Origin: Kytococcus aerolatus | GTDB lineage: Bacteria > Actinomycetota > Actinomycetes > Actinomycetales > Dermatophilaceae | DNA: 64,000 nucleotides | Reading direction: 5' to 3' | Assembly: GCF_900187395.1 (NCBI RefSeq) | Contig: NZ_FYEZ01000003.1 | Span: forward strand, 266,358 to 330,357 | In this document: positions 34,033 to 42,939 of the stretch, in pieces | Numbering within the stretch: position 1 is the first letter of the stretch | How the letters are laid out: each line of letters starts with the position of its first letter | Notes under the pieces: generated by a model | The model's database searches: none | What the model saw: only the letters and a program-made list of their open reading frames with translations | Told to the model about the DNA's origin: nothing | Position numbers and translations under genes: made by a program

Positions 34033-34485
34033 ATGCTCATCCTCGGCCTCATCATCCTGCTCCTGGCCGCCCTGTTCATCGCCTACGTCGTCCTCGGGGC
34101 CGACTCCACCGTCGCCCTGGAGGCCCTGAACATCCGCTGGGAGATGCCGGCCCTGCAGCTCTTCCTCGCCGGCATGGCCACCCTGGCCGCGATCGGCCTG
34201 GGCCTGTGGCTCATCGCCCGCGGCACGAAGGCCAGCGCCCGCAAGCGCAAGAAGCAGCGCGAGCTCGAGCGCCAGGCGCAGGAGTCCCGCGCCGCCCGTC
34301 CGGTCGCCGAGCCCGCCGCCGCCCCGCGCGAGGAGCGCGCTTCCGAGGTCCGCGAGTCCGAGGTGGACTACTCGCTCGGCACCGACGAGCGCCCTGCCGA
34401 GCGCGGCGCCGTGCGCACCGACGAGGCCTACCCGCAGCGCACCGACGAGGTCTACGCCGACCGTCGTCCCGGGGACCGCCTCTGA
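34033..34485 (+). CDS. Small two-helix membrane protein, function unknown
   Basis: The 150-residue protein has two N-terminal transmembrane helices (residues 2-22 and about 38-60), then a basic stretch KASARKRKKQRELERQAQE and a long charged, disordered tail (about 85-150) rich in E, R and A. AGAAGG lies 7 bases before the ATG. It follows the helicase in the same direction and ends at a 19-bp terminator shared with the convergent Tad locus. I do not recognise a functional family. Confidence 0.65.
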   Translation: MLILGLIILLLAALFIAYVVLGADSTVALEALNIRWEMPALQLFLAGMATLAAIGLGLWLIARGTKASARKRKKQRELERQAQESRAARPVAEPAAAPREERASEVRESEVDYSLGTDERPAERGAVRTDEAYPQRTDEVYADRRPGDRL

Positions 34486-34525
34486 GGCAGCCCCACGGCG
34501 CGCCGCACCTGGCGCCCCGCAGCAG

Positions 34526-34566
34526 CGACGGAGGCCGGAACCACCTCGTGGTTCCGGCCTCCGTCG
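34526..34566. terminator. Strong bidirectional hairpin
   Basis: A perfect 19-bp stem (34526-34544 with 34548-34566) closes a three-base CTC loop. It lies between the small membrane protein gene (+) and the end of the Tad operon (-) and could terminate both. Confidence 0.85.
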
Positions 34567-34588
34567 CGTACGAGTGCCTCCGACCGGG

Positions 34589-35044
34589 TCAACGACCCGG
34601 TGCCGGTGCGACCCGCGGTGGCGGCGTCCTGCGTGGCGGGCTCCCCGGTGGGGAGCCCGGACGGGGGCCGGCCGTGGACCGGGCCCGGGCCTCCCCGAAG
34701 GGGGTCCCGGAGTCCACGGACACCTCGACGGTGACGTCGAAGCCGTCCACCCGGCAGGATCGGAGGCTCGCCCCGTTGTCCCGGGCGACCTGCCGTGCGG
34801 TGAGGCACGGCTGCCCGCTCAGGACGGTGGGTTCGGTGTCCCCCGAGGCGGCCAGCGACGAGAGGTCCGCCGCCGTCCGCGCCGTGGAGGCCGCCAGCCA
34901 GCACTGCCCGGCCACGATCCCGCTGGCGAGCAGGGACAGGAGCACGGTGCAGACGAGCATCGCCGCCATCGTCCCGCTGCCCCGCTCCGCACGATGCAGC
35001 CAGCGCTCGGTGGCCCGCCGGAACCATCGATGACGTCGGCCCAT
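34589..35044 (-). CDS. TadG-like secretion-neighbourhood protein (Rv3654c type)
   Basis: The 151-residue protein starts with a basic segment and GSGTMAAMLVCTVLLSLLA, a pilin-like helix followed by ARTAADLSSLAASG, the pattern of the helicase/secretion-neighbourhood TadE-like family. The tail is proline/glycine-rich and probably exposed. It starts at 35044, overlapping the upstream TadE-like stop as TGATG. It is the last gene of the Tad operon and is likely a minor pilin or assembly factor. Confidence 0.8.
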   Translation of the reverse strand: MGRRHRWFRRATERWLHRAERGSGTMAAMLVCTVLLSLLASGIVAGQCWLAASTARTAADLSSLAASGDTEPTVLSGQPCLTARQVARDNGASLRSCRVDGFDVTVEVSVDSGTPFGEARARSTAGPRPGSPPGSPPRRTPPPRVAPAPGR

Positions 35045-35445
35045 CAGCGCACCCCCGGCTCCTTGCGGGCCCGGGCGGTGGACTCGGGGTCGAGCCCCGG
35101 GAACCACGCGGCCGGCCCCCGGGCGGAGGACTCGACGGTCACCGAGACCATCCGTCCCCGCCCCTGGATGTGGACGTCCGCCCCGTCGGGGGCCAGGCGC
35201 CGGGCCTGACGTTCGACCTCGAGGCGGGACTCGCCGCGGGACGCGGCCCGGGCACCGACCCGGGCCGCGTCCGTCACCTGCAGCAGGTCCACCACCAGCA
35301 CCATCGCGGTCAGCGCCATGCCCAGGACCAGCACGATGACCGGCATGATCATGGCCAGCTCCACCGAGGCGAAGCCTCCCTCGCCACGCAGCGACCGGGC
35401 AGGCACCGGACCGCGGCGTGGACCTCGATGGTGCCGGGGCATCAC
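35044..35445 (-). CDS. TadE-like minor pilin
   Basis: The 133-residue protein carries the TadE-type motif GFASVELAMIMPVIVLVLG near residues 24-42, where cleavage and the transmembrane helix are expected, followed by LLQVTDAARVGARAASRGE. TadE-like pseudopilins are minor components of the Tad pilus. The GTG at 35445 overlaps the pilin stop as GTGA; the next codon is ATG (35442) and could serve instead. It lies between the major pilin and the TadG-like gene. Confidence 0.83.
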   Translation of the reverse strand: MMPRHHRGPRRGPVPARSLRGEGGFASVELAMIMPVIVLVLGMALTAMVLVVDLLQVTDAARVGARAASRGESRLEVERQARRLAPDGADVHIQGRGRMVSVTVESSARGPAAWFPGLDPESTARARKEPGVR

Positions 35446-35648
35446 TTGCCCCCGAAGTTCCCGAAGGCAGCGCGGATGACCGTCTCCATGAGGTCCGGGA
35501 CGACCTTGTCGAGCATGGCCATGCCGGTCACGAGCACCGCCGCGATGACGAAGATGCCGATGGCGTACTCGGCGACGGCCATGCCCTCCTCGCCCTCGCG
35601 GAAGCGCTGGATCTCGGGCTGGACGAAACGGGTGATCTTGTTCTGCAT
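35442..35648 (-). CDS. DUF4244 protein, probable Flp-like pilin
   Basis: The 68-residue protein has a short basic leader and then EEGMAVAEYAIGIFVIAAVL, which matches the Flp pilin layout of a prepilin cleavage region followed by a hydrophobic helix and the E-Y pair. DUF4244 proteins occupy this place in actinobacterial Tad loci (Rv3656c type). The ATG at 35648 has AAAGG upstream. A 67-base gap separates it from tadC, the only sizeable gap in the operon, and contains a small hairpin (about 35683-35699), which may allow separate, higher expression. Confidence 0.8.
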   Translation of the reverse strand: MQNKITRFVQPEIQRFREGEEGMAVAEYAIGIFVIAAVLVTGMAMLDKVVPDLMETVIRAAFGNFGGK

Positions 35649-35715
35649 GGGAACTGCCTTTCTGTGTTGTTGAGTCGTGGAACCCACCCGGGTGGTGGGC
35701 CCCCCTTCCACCGGG

Positions 35716-36330
35716 TCAGGTCTGACCCAGGGTCTGTGTCGCCATCACCACCACCAGCGGCACCACCGCGATGAGGACGAAGGCAGGCATGAACACCGTT
35801 CCCAGTGGGATCACCAGGAGGACGGGAAGTCTCTGGGCGGCGTGCTCGAGGGCGGCCGACCGGTCGCGCCGCAGGTCCACCGCGGCGCGGCGGAGGGTCT
35901 CCGCGGGAGGGGCGCCGGCCCGCTGGGCGAGCTCCAGCGCCTGGGCGGCGGGCTGCCAGGCCTCCGGCAGGCCCTTCCACACCGTGCTCCCGCCCATGCC
36001 CCACCGGCGGGCCGCGACCACCTGCCGCAGGTGCCCGGCGAGCGGCTCGCGCACCTCGTCCGCGACGGCGGCGAGCGCCTCGGTGACGCCGATCCCGGAG
36101 TCGAGGGTGAGCGCCAGCAGGTCGAGGGTGGCGGCCAGATCCTCCACGTCGGCCTCCGGCGGGGACTGGCGTCCTGCTCGCCACCGCCGCCACCGGGCCC
36201 ACGGACCGGAGCGCTCCCTCGCGCCGTCGGTCGCGGCACCAGCGGCCTCACCCTCCTCGGGCACGGTCCCGGCGGGCCAGAGCCACCAGATCGTCAGGCC
36301 CGCCAGGAGGCCGATGAACAGCGCGTTCAC
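35716..36330 (-). CDS. tadC: Tad pilus inner-membrane protein TadC-like
   Basis: The 204-residue protein has a type II secretion F domain (VEDLAATLDLLALTLDSGI, then ALELAQRAGAPPAETLR) and C-terminal helices (VLLVIPLGTVFMPAFVLIAV). With TadB it forms the inner-membrane platform of the pilus machine. At 204 residues it is shorter than proteobacterial TadC, as usual in this actinobacterial group. The GTG start overlaps the tadB stop as GTGA. Confidence 0.85.
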   Translation of the reverse strand: MNALFIGLLAGLTIWWLWPAGTVPEEGEAAGAATDGARERSGPWARWRRWRAGRQSPPEADVEDLAATLDLLALTLDSGIGVTEALAAVADEVREPLAGHLRQVVAARRWGMGGSTVWKGLPEAWQPAAQALELAQRAGAPPAETLRRAAVDLRRDRSAALEHAAQRLPVLLVIPLGTVFMPAFVLIAVVPLVVVMATQTLGQT

Positions 36331-37109
36331 CGGATCACCCGCCCGCGCAGGGCCCGTGCCACGAGGCGCCGGGAGACGACCCACCCGCCCGCCAGGAGCA
36401 CCAGCCCCACGGCCGCGCTCAGTCCCCCGAGGGGCGAGGAGAGGTAGAGCTCCTGCGGGGAGTAACCCAGACTGGCCGCCCCGGCCACGCCGACCACGGG
36501 CAGGACGCTGAGCATCCCCATCGAGGCCATCGCCCCCGAGGCTGCGGAACGGGCCTGCTGCCGCGCCTCCCGGCCGCGCCGGACCACTTCGGCCGCCGTG
36601 GCGACCGCCGGGGCCAGGGGCGCACCGGCCCGCTCGCTGAGCGACCACGCACTGGCGACGTGGTGCAGGGCCATGTTCCGCCCCTCGCGGGCCACGCCGG
36701 CCCACACCGCACCCAGGTGCTCGCCGCGCCCGGCGGCCTCCACCAGGGGGTCGACCCACGGCACCGGGGTGCCGCTGGCCGAGACCATGACCAGCGCCTC
36801 GTGGGGCGGCAGTCCCGCCCGCAGCGCGGAGGCCAGCCCGTCGAGCACCCGCAGGAGCGACTCGTCGGAGACCGACCGGCCGCGCCACTGCTGCCAGCGT
36901 TCCCGCAGCGGGGCCAGGACGGGGGCGAGCAGGTCGCCGGGCTCGGCACGGGAAAGCTCCCGCACCGTGCCGACCGCCTCCGCGCGCACCCGCTCCTCCC
37001 GGCGCCGCACCGCGGCCCCGGCGAGGTCCACGGCCACCGCGTCCCCCGAGCGCCCGGGCCAGGCGCACCACGCCCCCACCAGCAGCAGGGCCACCACCAG
37101 ACCGATCAC
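36327..37109 (-). CDS. tadB: Tad pilus inner-membrane protein TadB-like
   Basis: The 260-residue protein starts with a helix (IGLVVALLLVGAWCAWP), then a type II secretion F domain (LLRVLDGLASALRAGLPPHEA, SAWSLSERAGAPLAPAV) and two closing helices. TadB pairs with TadC and contacts the TadA ATPase. The GTG at 37109 overlaps the tadA stop as GTGA, and its own stop overlaps tadC in the same way. Confidence 0.85.
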   Translation of the reverse strand: MIGLVVALLLVGAWCAWPGRSGDAVAVDLAGAAVRRREERVRAEAVGTVRELSRAEPGDLLAPVLAPLRERWQQWRGRSVSDESLLRVLDGLASALRAGLPPHEALVMVSASGTPVPWVDPLVEAAGRGEHLGAVWAGVAREGRNMALHHVASAWSLSERAGAPLAPAVATAAEVVRRGREARQQARSAASGAMASMGMLSVLPVVGVAGAASLGYSPQELYLSSPLGGLSAAVGLVLLAGGWVVSRRLVARALRGRVIR

Positions 37110-38230
37110 CGGGACCACCCCAGTCGTTCCTGGAGGTCGTCCCAGGCCTCGGCCGGGCGGAGCGCGTCCTCGCGCCACTCCAGGGCCGGACGGCACACCA
37201 CGCGCCCGCCGGCACCGGCCTGCAGCACCCCCACCTGGGAGAGCACCCGCCGACCCGGCAACCGCTTGACGTGCAGCACGCAGTCCAGCGCGCTGGCCAG
37301 CTGGGCGTGGACCGCCGCGGGCGTCATGTCCGCCAGCGCCCCGAGGGCCTCGAAGCGGGCCACCACGTCCTCGATGGCGTTGGCGTGCACCGTCCCGCAG
37401 CCGCCCTCGTGGCCGGTGTTCAGGGCCGCCAGCAGCTCCCGCAGCTCGGGGCCCCGGACCTCGCCCACGACGACGCGGTCGGGCCGCATCCGCAGCGACT
37501 GCTTGACCAGGTGGGTCATGTCGATCGCCCCGCGTCCCTCGACGTTCGCCGACCGGGACTGCATCCGCACCACGTGGGGGTGGACCACCGCCAGCTCCCG
37601 GACGTCCTCCACCACGAGGATCCGGTCCTCGGGGTCGACCATCCCCAGGAGCGTGGCCAGCAGGGTCGTCTTGCCCGACCCGGTGCCCCCGGAGACCACG
37701 AAGGCCAGGCGGCGGGCCACGAGCTGCCGGAGCACCCGGGCGCCCAGCTCGTCGACGGTGCCCAGCCGCAGCATCTCCTCCATGCTCGGCACCACCGCGC
37801 GGGGGACGCGCAGGGACAGGTGGGCAGCTCCCTCGACGAGCGGGGGGAGCACGGCGTGGAGCCGGATGCCACCGGGCAGCAAGCCGTCCACGCAGGGGGA
37901 GGTGTCGTCGAGCCGCCGTCCGGAGAGACCCGCGAGCCGCACGGCCAGCTGCCGCACCTCCTCCGGGCTCCCGAGGTCCACGGACTCCCGACGGAGCCCC
38001 TGCCCCCGGTCCACCCACACGCCGCCGACGCCGTTGACCAGCACGTCGGTCACCCCCGGCTCGGTGAGCACCGCCTCCAGCGGACCGGCTCCCAGGACGG
38101 CCCGCCCGAGATCCCGCTGCCGGGTACGCACCCCCCGCCCACCCAGGCGGAGCCGGTCGGCGTCGGTGAGCTGTTCGATGCTCTGCGTCGTCGGGCTGAC
38201 CCCGCGCGCGATCTGGTCCCGCACGCTCAC
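37106..38230 (-). CDS. tadA: Tad pilus assembly ATPase TadA
   Basis: The 374-residue type II/IV secretion ATPase (CpaF family) drives pilin assembly from the cytoplasm. It has Walker A SGGTGSGKTTLLATLLG near residue 193, the Asp box with VVEDVRELAV, the Walker B-like VVVGEVRGPELRELL and the His box GHEGGCGTVHANA. The GTG at 38230 overlaps the Ssd-like stop as GTGA. It is the energy source of the locus; no CpaB or prepilin peptidase gene is seen within it. Confidence 0.92.
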   Translation of the reverse strand: MSVRDQIARGVSPTTQSIEQLTDADRLRLGGRGVRTRQRDLGRAVLGAGPLEAVLTEPGVTDVLVNGVGGVWVDRGQGLRRESVDLGSPEEVRQLAVRLAGLSGRRLDDTSPCVDGLLPGGIRLHAVLPPLVEGAAHLSLRVPRAVVPSMEEMLRLGTVDELGARVLRQLVARRLAFVVSGGTGSGKTTLLATLLGMVDPEDRILVVEDVRELAVVHPHVVRMQSRSANVEGRGAIDMTHLVKQSLRMRPDRVVVGEVRGPELRELLAALNTGHEGGCGTVHANAIEDVVARFEALGALADMTPAAVHAQLASALDCVLHVKRLPGRRVLSQVGVLQAGAGGRVVCRPALEWREDALRPAEAWDDLQERLGWSR

Positions 38231-38946
38231 GCCGCCACCTCCACGGCGCCGGTGAGCAGCTGCTGGGCCAGGTCCCGCACCGGCCCGGGCCGGGAACCCA
38301 CGGGCTCTCCCCGCTCCTCGCACCGGGAGACCGCCGGGTCGTCGGGCAGCACCGCGGACACCGGGTGCCCGCTGGCAGCCTCGACGGCCTCGACCACGCG
38401 CGCCCCCACCTGCCGCCCCCGGACGACGACCCCGGTGCGCCCGAGGACGCTCCGCAGCCCCTCGCCGAGGGCAGGGGCCACGGCCACCGGGCCCAGACCG
38501 CCCCCGACCAGGACGTGCACCTCGTGGCAGGCGCTGGCCCAGCCCAGGAAGTCCCCCGAGCCCAGCGGGGGCAGGTCCACCACCACCAGCTCGGCCTCCT
38601 GCGCCAGGGCCCGCCGGGCGTGGTGCTCCACCGAGCGAGGCACCCGCGCCCAGGCGGCAGCGCCGGCCGGCTCCCGGCAGAGCAGACCCACCTGCCCCAC
38701 CCGCGGCAGCGCGGCCAGGAGCTCGGCGCCGGGGAGGTCACCGTCGGTGGCGAGCAGGTCCTCCCAGCGCAGACCGGGCTGCCCCTCCATCGCCAGACCG
38801 ACCGCCAGGCCGACCCCCCAGCGCGAGCTGTCGACGGCCACGGTGTGCAGACCCGAGGCGCCCCCGAGGTGGGCGGTCGCCGCGGCGAGGGTGGAGACCC
38901 CGAGCCCTCCGGTCGCACCGGTCAGGCCGATCACGTGTGCTGTCAT
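38227..38946 (-). CDS. ssd: CpaE/Ssd-like ParA-family protein
   Basis: The 239-residue protein belongs to the MinD/ParA-like group next to Tad loci, called CpaE in Caulobacter and Ssd in mycobacteria. It begins with HVIGLTGATGGLGVSTLAAA, a P-loop that lacks the usual lysine pair (the deviant Walker A K is replaced), and has VVVDLPPLGSGDFLG near residue 125. The altered P-loop raises doubt about ATP hydrolysis. It is the first gene of the Tad operon. I place the ATG at 38946; the upstream codons in frame look non-coding. Confidence 0.82.
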   Translation of the reverse strand: MTAHVIGLTGATGGLGVSTLAAATAHLGGASGLHTVAVDSSRWGVGLAVGLAMEGQPGLRWEDLLATDGDLPGAELLAALPRVGQVGLLCREPAGAAAWARVPRSVEHHARRALAQEAELVVVDLPPLGSGDFLGWASACHEVHVLVGGGLGPVAVAPALGEGLRSVLGRTGVVVRGRQVGARVVEAVEAASGHPVSAVLPDDPAVSRCEERGEPVGSRPGPVRDLAQQLLTGAVEVAA

Positions 38947-39078
38947 GGCCCCCACGATGGCCGGGCCACGCGCCCCCTCGCGGCGCCCCGGCCCCACCCC
39001 TGTGGAGGGGCCGATTCAGCCCCGCCCCGCCTGTGGACGACCCGGCCCACGGGATCCCCCTCAGCCCCGGGGAGCCCC

Positions 39079-39834
39079 TCAGAAGTACACGGCGAGCGGC
39101 CCGTCCGGCCCCTCGATGCACCGCACCGGCGTCTCGAAGACCCCGGAGAGCAGCTCGTCCCGCAGGATCTGCGCCGGCGGGCCGGTCTCCACCACCCGGC
39201 CGTCCTTCATGACCACGATCGTGTCGGCGTACCGGGCCGCGAAGTTGATGTCGTGCACCACGAGCACGATCGTCCGCTCCAGCTCGTCGGCGGCCCGCCG
39301 CAGGTGCTGCATCATCGAGACCGCGTGCCGCATGTCCAGGTTGTTCAGCGGCTCGTCGAGCAGCACGTGCGGGGTCTCCTGGGCCAGCACCATCGCCACG
39401 TAGGCCCGCTGCCGCTGCCCGCCGGAGAGCTCGTCGAGGAAGCGCCCCTGGAGCGGCTCCAGCCCGAAGAAGTGCAGCGCGTCGTCCACCACCCGGTGGT
39501 CCTCGGCGGTGAGTCGCCCCCCGCAGTGGGGGAAGCGCCCCAGCCCGACGAGCTGCCGCACGGTCAGGCGGGTCACGAAGTGGTTCTCCTGCCGCAGCAC
39601 GGAGACCACCTTCGCGAGCGTCTTGCCGGGGGTGCGGGTCACGTCGTAGCCACCCACCGTGGTCGTGCCCGCATCGGCACCGAGGAGCCGCCCCATGATC
39701 GTCAGCAGGGTCGACTTGCCCGCCCCGTTGGGACCCACCAGGGCGGTGATGCCCGGTCCGGGGATCTCGAGGTCGACCGGCCCGATGGTGACCTCGTCGG
39801 AGTAGGCCTTGTGCACACCGCTGGTGATGATCAC
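39079..39834 (-). CDS. Iron-siderophore ABC transporter ATP-binding protein
   Basis: The 251-residue ATPase belongs to the FepC/FecE-like family. It has Walker A GPNGAGKST near residue 36, signature LSGGQRQRAYVAMVL, Walker B HVLLDEPLNNLD and H-loop VLVVHDINFA. The order of motifs is close to YclP-type petrobactin ATPases. The GTG at 39834 overlaps the permease stop as GTGA. It is the last gene of the four-gene importer operon. Confidence 0.9.
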   Translation of the reverse strand: MIITSGVHKAYSDEVTIGPVDLEIPGPGITALVGPNGAGKSTLLTIMGRLLGADAGTTTVGGYDVTRTPGKTLAKVVSVLRQENHFVTRLTVRQLVGLGRFPHCGGRLTAEDHRVVDDALHFFGLEPLQGRFLDELSGGQRQRAYVAMVLAQETPHVLLDEPLNNLDMRHAVSMMQHLRRAADELERTIVLVVHDINFAARYADTIVVMKDGRVVETGPPAQILRDELLSGVFETPVRCIEGPDGPLAVYF

Positions 39835-40850
39835 AGCGTTCCCTTCCGCAGGACGACGGCCAGGAAGACCAGGCCCCCGACCAGCTCGATGATGATGGCG
39901 ACCGCGCCCTCGGCGTAGAAGACGTGCTTGAGCAGGAAGTAGGCACCGCCCAGGATCACGAAGCCCAGCAGGGCCGCGAAGGGGAAGAGGTACCGGTGGT
40001 CCCAGGTGCCCGCCAGCTGGTAGGTCAGCAGGGCCACGAGGAAGCCGAGGAAGGTCAGCGGTCCGACCAGGGAGGTGGAGGTGGCCATGAGCACGGCGAC
40101 CCAGAAGAGGGTGATCATCACCTCGCGGCGGTGGTCCACCCCCAGGTTCTGGGCCACGTCCGGCCCCATCCCCATGACGTTGATGCGCCGCGAGCGCAGC
40201 CAGAGCGCCAGGGTGGCCACGAGGCAGAGCGGCACGGCCACCGGGAGATAGCTGGGGTCGGCGTTGGCGACGGAGCCGAAGAGCCGGGCGGTGAGCACGT
40301 CGAACTCGCTCGGGGTGAGCAGGCGCTGCATGAAGGCGCTCATCGAGCCCAGCCCGCCGCCGATGACGATGCCGACGAGCAGCATGGCGTGGATGGAACG
40401 GCGCCGGGAGGTGAGCAGGCTGCCGAAGAGCAGGACCGCCAGGACGACCATGAGGGCCACGCTCAGGACGTACTGCGGCAGCCCCTGCAGGCGGCCGAGG
40501 CCGGCGGCGCCGAAGAAGTAGACCGCGGCGGTGCTGATCGCCACGTAGAGCGCCTCGAAGCCCATGATCGACGGGGTGACGATCCGGTTGGCGGCCGCGC
40601 ACTGGAAGGCGACCGTGGCCACCGCCTGGCCGGTGACGACCACGGCGAGGACGACGAGGCTGGTGGCCCGCATCTCGGCGATGATCCAGAAGCCCTCGCT
40701 GCCGACGGGCAGAGGGTTGTCCCAGGCGAGCAGGCCGAAGGCGACGAGCCCGGCGAGCACCGTCAGGGCACCGAGGGTCAGGGCGTAGCGGCGGCGGGCC
40801 GAGGGGGTGGCGAAGGGCCCGGTCAGGGCGCGGTCAGCCACGGCGATCAC
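39831..40850 (-). CDS. FecCD-family siderophore permease, second
   Basis: The 339-residue membrane protein has the helices and glycine-rich segments of the FecCD family, including TPSIMGFEALYVAIST and TSLVGPLTFLGFLVALLTYQ. It forms the membrane channel with the permease encoded just upstream. The GTG at 40850 lies 17 bases inside the upstream permease gene, and the downstream ATPase overlaps it too, so the operon is translated as a unit. Confidence 0.88.
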   Translation of the reverse strand: MIAVADRALTGPFATPSARRRYALTLGALTVLAGLVAFGLLAWDNPLPVGSEGFWIIAEMRATSLVVLAVVVTGQAVATVAFQCAAANRIVTPSIMGFEALYVAISTAAVYFFGAAGLGRLQGLPQYVLSVALMVVLAVLLFGSLLTSRRRSIHAMLLVGIVIGGGLGSMSAFMQRLLTPSEFDVLTARLFGSVANADPSYLPVAVPLCLVATLALWLRSRRINVMGMGPDVAQNLGVDHRREVMITLFWVAVLMATSTSLVGPLTFLGFLVALLTYQLAGTWDHRYLFPFAALLGFVILGGAYFLLKHVFYAEGAVAIIIELVGGLVFLAVVLRKGTL

Positions 40851-41835
40851 CCCACAGGATCAGCGAGACGAAGACGAGGGCGCCGACGATGCCCAGGACG
40901 AGCGAGACGGGGATCTCGAAGGGGGCGATGATCACCCGGCCGATGAGATCGCACACCGTCACCAGGGCGATGCCCAGCAGGCACACCCACGGCAGGTTGG
41001 AGCGCAGGTCGTCGCCGCGCCACAGGGAGACGACATTCGGCACGATGAGGCCGAGGAAGGGCAGGTTGCCGATGACCACCGTGACCACCCCGGTGGCGAT
41101 GGCGATGAGCCCGGTGCCCAGCAGCATCACCACCCGGTAGTTGAGCCCCACGGTGGTGGCCACCTCCTCGCCCAGCCCGGCGACGGTGAACCGGTCGGCC
41201 ACGAGGAAGACGGCCACGACCACCAGGGCCACCACCCAGAGCACCTCGTACTGGCCGCGCAGCACCGAGGTGAAGGACCCGGCGAACCAGACGCCGAGGC
41301 TCTGCAGGGAGTCCGTGGCCAGGGCGATCCAGCTCGTGAGGGCCCCGACGACGGCACCGAGCATGATCCCGACGATCGGCACGATGAGCGAGGAGGTGAG
41401 CCGCACCTGCCGCAGAAAGAGGAAGAAGACCATGGTGCCGAGGAAGGCCATGGTCACGGCCCCGGCCATCTTGGCCAGCAGGCCGGCGGTCGGGAAGAAG
41501 ATGAGCATGAGGAGCAGGCCCAGCCCGGCCCACTCGGTGGTGCCCACGGTGGTGGGCTCCACGAAGCGGTTCTGGGTGAGCATCTGCATCACGAGCCCGC
41601 ACATGGCCATCGCCGCACCGGCGAGCACGAGCGCCACGGTGCGGGGGATGCGGGTGATGTAGAGCATCTCCCGGTTCACCGGGTCGTCGCTGGTGATGTC
41701 CAGGACACCGGTGAACAGGGAGACGACGAGCAGGACGGCCACACCGAGGGTTCCCCAGAGGAGTCCGGGGTCGACCAAGCGGTCGGCCCGGTGCTGCCGG
41801 GCCGACCGCTCGGGTGCGGTGTGGGTCGAGCTCAC
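40834..41835 (-). CDS. FecCD-family siderophore permease, first
   Basis: The 333-residue protein is a FecCD-family permease with eight or more helices. It shows ITRIPRTVALVLAGAAMAMC, the conserved entry region of BtuC/FecCD proteins, and GNLPFLGLIVPNVVSL near the C-terminal coupling region. The ATG at 41835 overlaps the binding-protein stop by four bases. With its partner, the ATPase and the lipoprotein it makes a complete importer. Confidence 0.88.
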   Translation of the reverse strand: MSSTHTAPERSARQHRADRLVDPGLLWGTLGVAVLLVVSLFTGVLDITSDDPVNREMLYITRIPRTVALVLAGAAMAMCGLVMQMLTQNRFVEPTTVGTTEWAGLGLLLMLIFFPTAGLLAKMAGAVTMAFLGTMVFFLFLRQVRLTSSLIVPIVGIMLGAVVGALTSWIALATDSLQSLGVWFAGSFTSVLRGQYEVLWVVALVVVAVFLVADRFTVAGLGEEVATTVGLNYRVVMLLGTGLIAIATGVVTVVIGNLPFLGLIVPNVVSLWRGDDLRSNLPWVCLLGIALVTVCDLIGRVIIAPFEIPVSLVLGIVGALVFVSLILWGDRRG

Positions 41836-42899
41836 TTGCCCTCGAGCCCGTCAGCCACCTGGCCGATGAACTCGGTGTAGGTCTCGATGCCACCGTTGGT
41901 GTAGGCGTCGTTCGGCATGTAGAACACCTTGCCCTCCTTGACCGCGGGCACCTTCTGCAGGGCCTCGGAGCTCTCGATGATCTCCTTCGCCGGCTGGTAG
42001 CCCTCCTCGTCGGCGGCCACGGCGGCGTCACGGTCCATGACGAGGATGATGTCCGGGTTGGACTTCGCGATCGCCTCGACGGAGATGTCGTCACCCTGGT
42101 GATCCTCGGAGGCACCCTCCACCTCGAGGGCCGGCTCCAGGCCGAGCACGTCGTAGAGCGGACCCATGGTGCGGCCGAAGGTCGGTGCCACGTAGCCGAT
42201 CTCGCCGCCGGAGACGATCACGCTCATGACCGTCTGCTCCGGGTCATAGGTCTTCTCGAAGCGCTTGACCTCGGCGTCCAGCGCCTCGTTGAGCTTCTTC
42301 GCCTCGGACTGCTTGCCGAAGATCTCGCCCAGCGCGGTGGTCTGGCGCTTCAGCTCGTCGTCCAGCGGCTCCCCGTCACGGGGGGTGAGCTCCACGAGGG
42401 CCGCCTCGGGCACGAGCTTCTCGATGTCCTTGCGGAAGTCGGCGAAGCGCCCACCGTTGAGCACCAGGTCGGGCTGCGCGGCCACGAGGGTCTCCAGGTT
42501 CGGCTCGCGGTGGCTGCCGAGGTCCTTCACCTCGTCCTCCTCCGGGTAGGAGATGCCCTCGGGGATGATCGGCTTCGGAGCGGCGACGAGCTCGACGCCC
42601 CACGAGTCCAGCGTCTCGAACATGCCGTTGTCGGTGGCCACGACGGCCTTCGGCGGGCGCTGGACCTCGACGGTGCCGAAGTTGTCCTCGATCTCCACCG
42701 GGCCCTCGGCCGCGCCCTCCTCGGAGGACCCGCCCTCGGTCGGGGAGGACTCGCCCTCGCCGGAGGAGGCCGGGGTGGTCTGCGAGCTCTCCGCGGCCTT
42801 CTCGTCGTCACCGCCACCAGCGGTGCTGCCGCAGGCCGTGAGCACCAGTGCGGCGACCGGGAGGAGGGCCAGGCCCTGCAGGCGTCGGGGGTGCAGCAT
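41832..42899 (-). CDS. Siderophore-binding lipoprotein (FatB/YclQ-like)
   Basis: The 355-residue solute-binding protein has a lipoprotein signal with lipobox VLTAC near residue 19, an acidic, serine-rich linker of about 45 residues and a TroA/FecB-type binding domain (VVATDNGMFETLDSWGVE, then AAQPDLVLNGGR and AIAKSNPDIILVMDRD). The family binds catecholate or petrobactin-like siderophores; the exact ligand is unknown. AAGGGAACC lies before the ATG. A probable IdeR/DtxR box is centred 50 bases upstream, so iron likely represses this operon. Confidence 0.9.
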   Translation of the reverse strand: MLHPRRLQGLALLPVAALVLTACGSTAGGGDDEKAAESSQTTPASSGEGESSPTEGGSSEEGAAEGPVEIEDNFGTVEVQRPPKAVVATDNGMFETLDSWGVELVAAPKPIIPEGISYPEEDEVKDLGSHREPNLETLVAAQPDLVLNGGRFADFRKDIEKLVPEAALVELTPRDGEPLDDELKRQTTALGEIFGKQSEAKKLNEALDAEVKRFEKTYDPEQTVMSVIVSGGEIGYVAPTFGRTMGPLYDVLGLEPALEVEGASEDHQGDDISVEAIAKSNPDIILVMDRDAAVAADEEGYQPAKEIIESSEALQKVPAVKEGKVFYMPNDAYTNGGIETYTEFIGQVADGLEGK

Positions 42900-42939
42900 G
42901 TTGGTTCCCTTCGATGTGACGTGGGCCTCTGCCCTTGGC

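Noticed and set aside
30615..34079. A 1154-codon minus-strand frame
   Set aside because: It is antisense to the permease and helicase genes, histidine/glycine-rich, and lacks domains.
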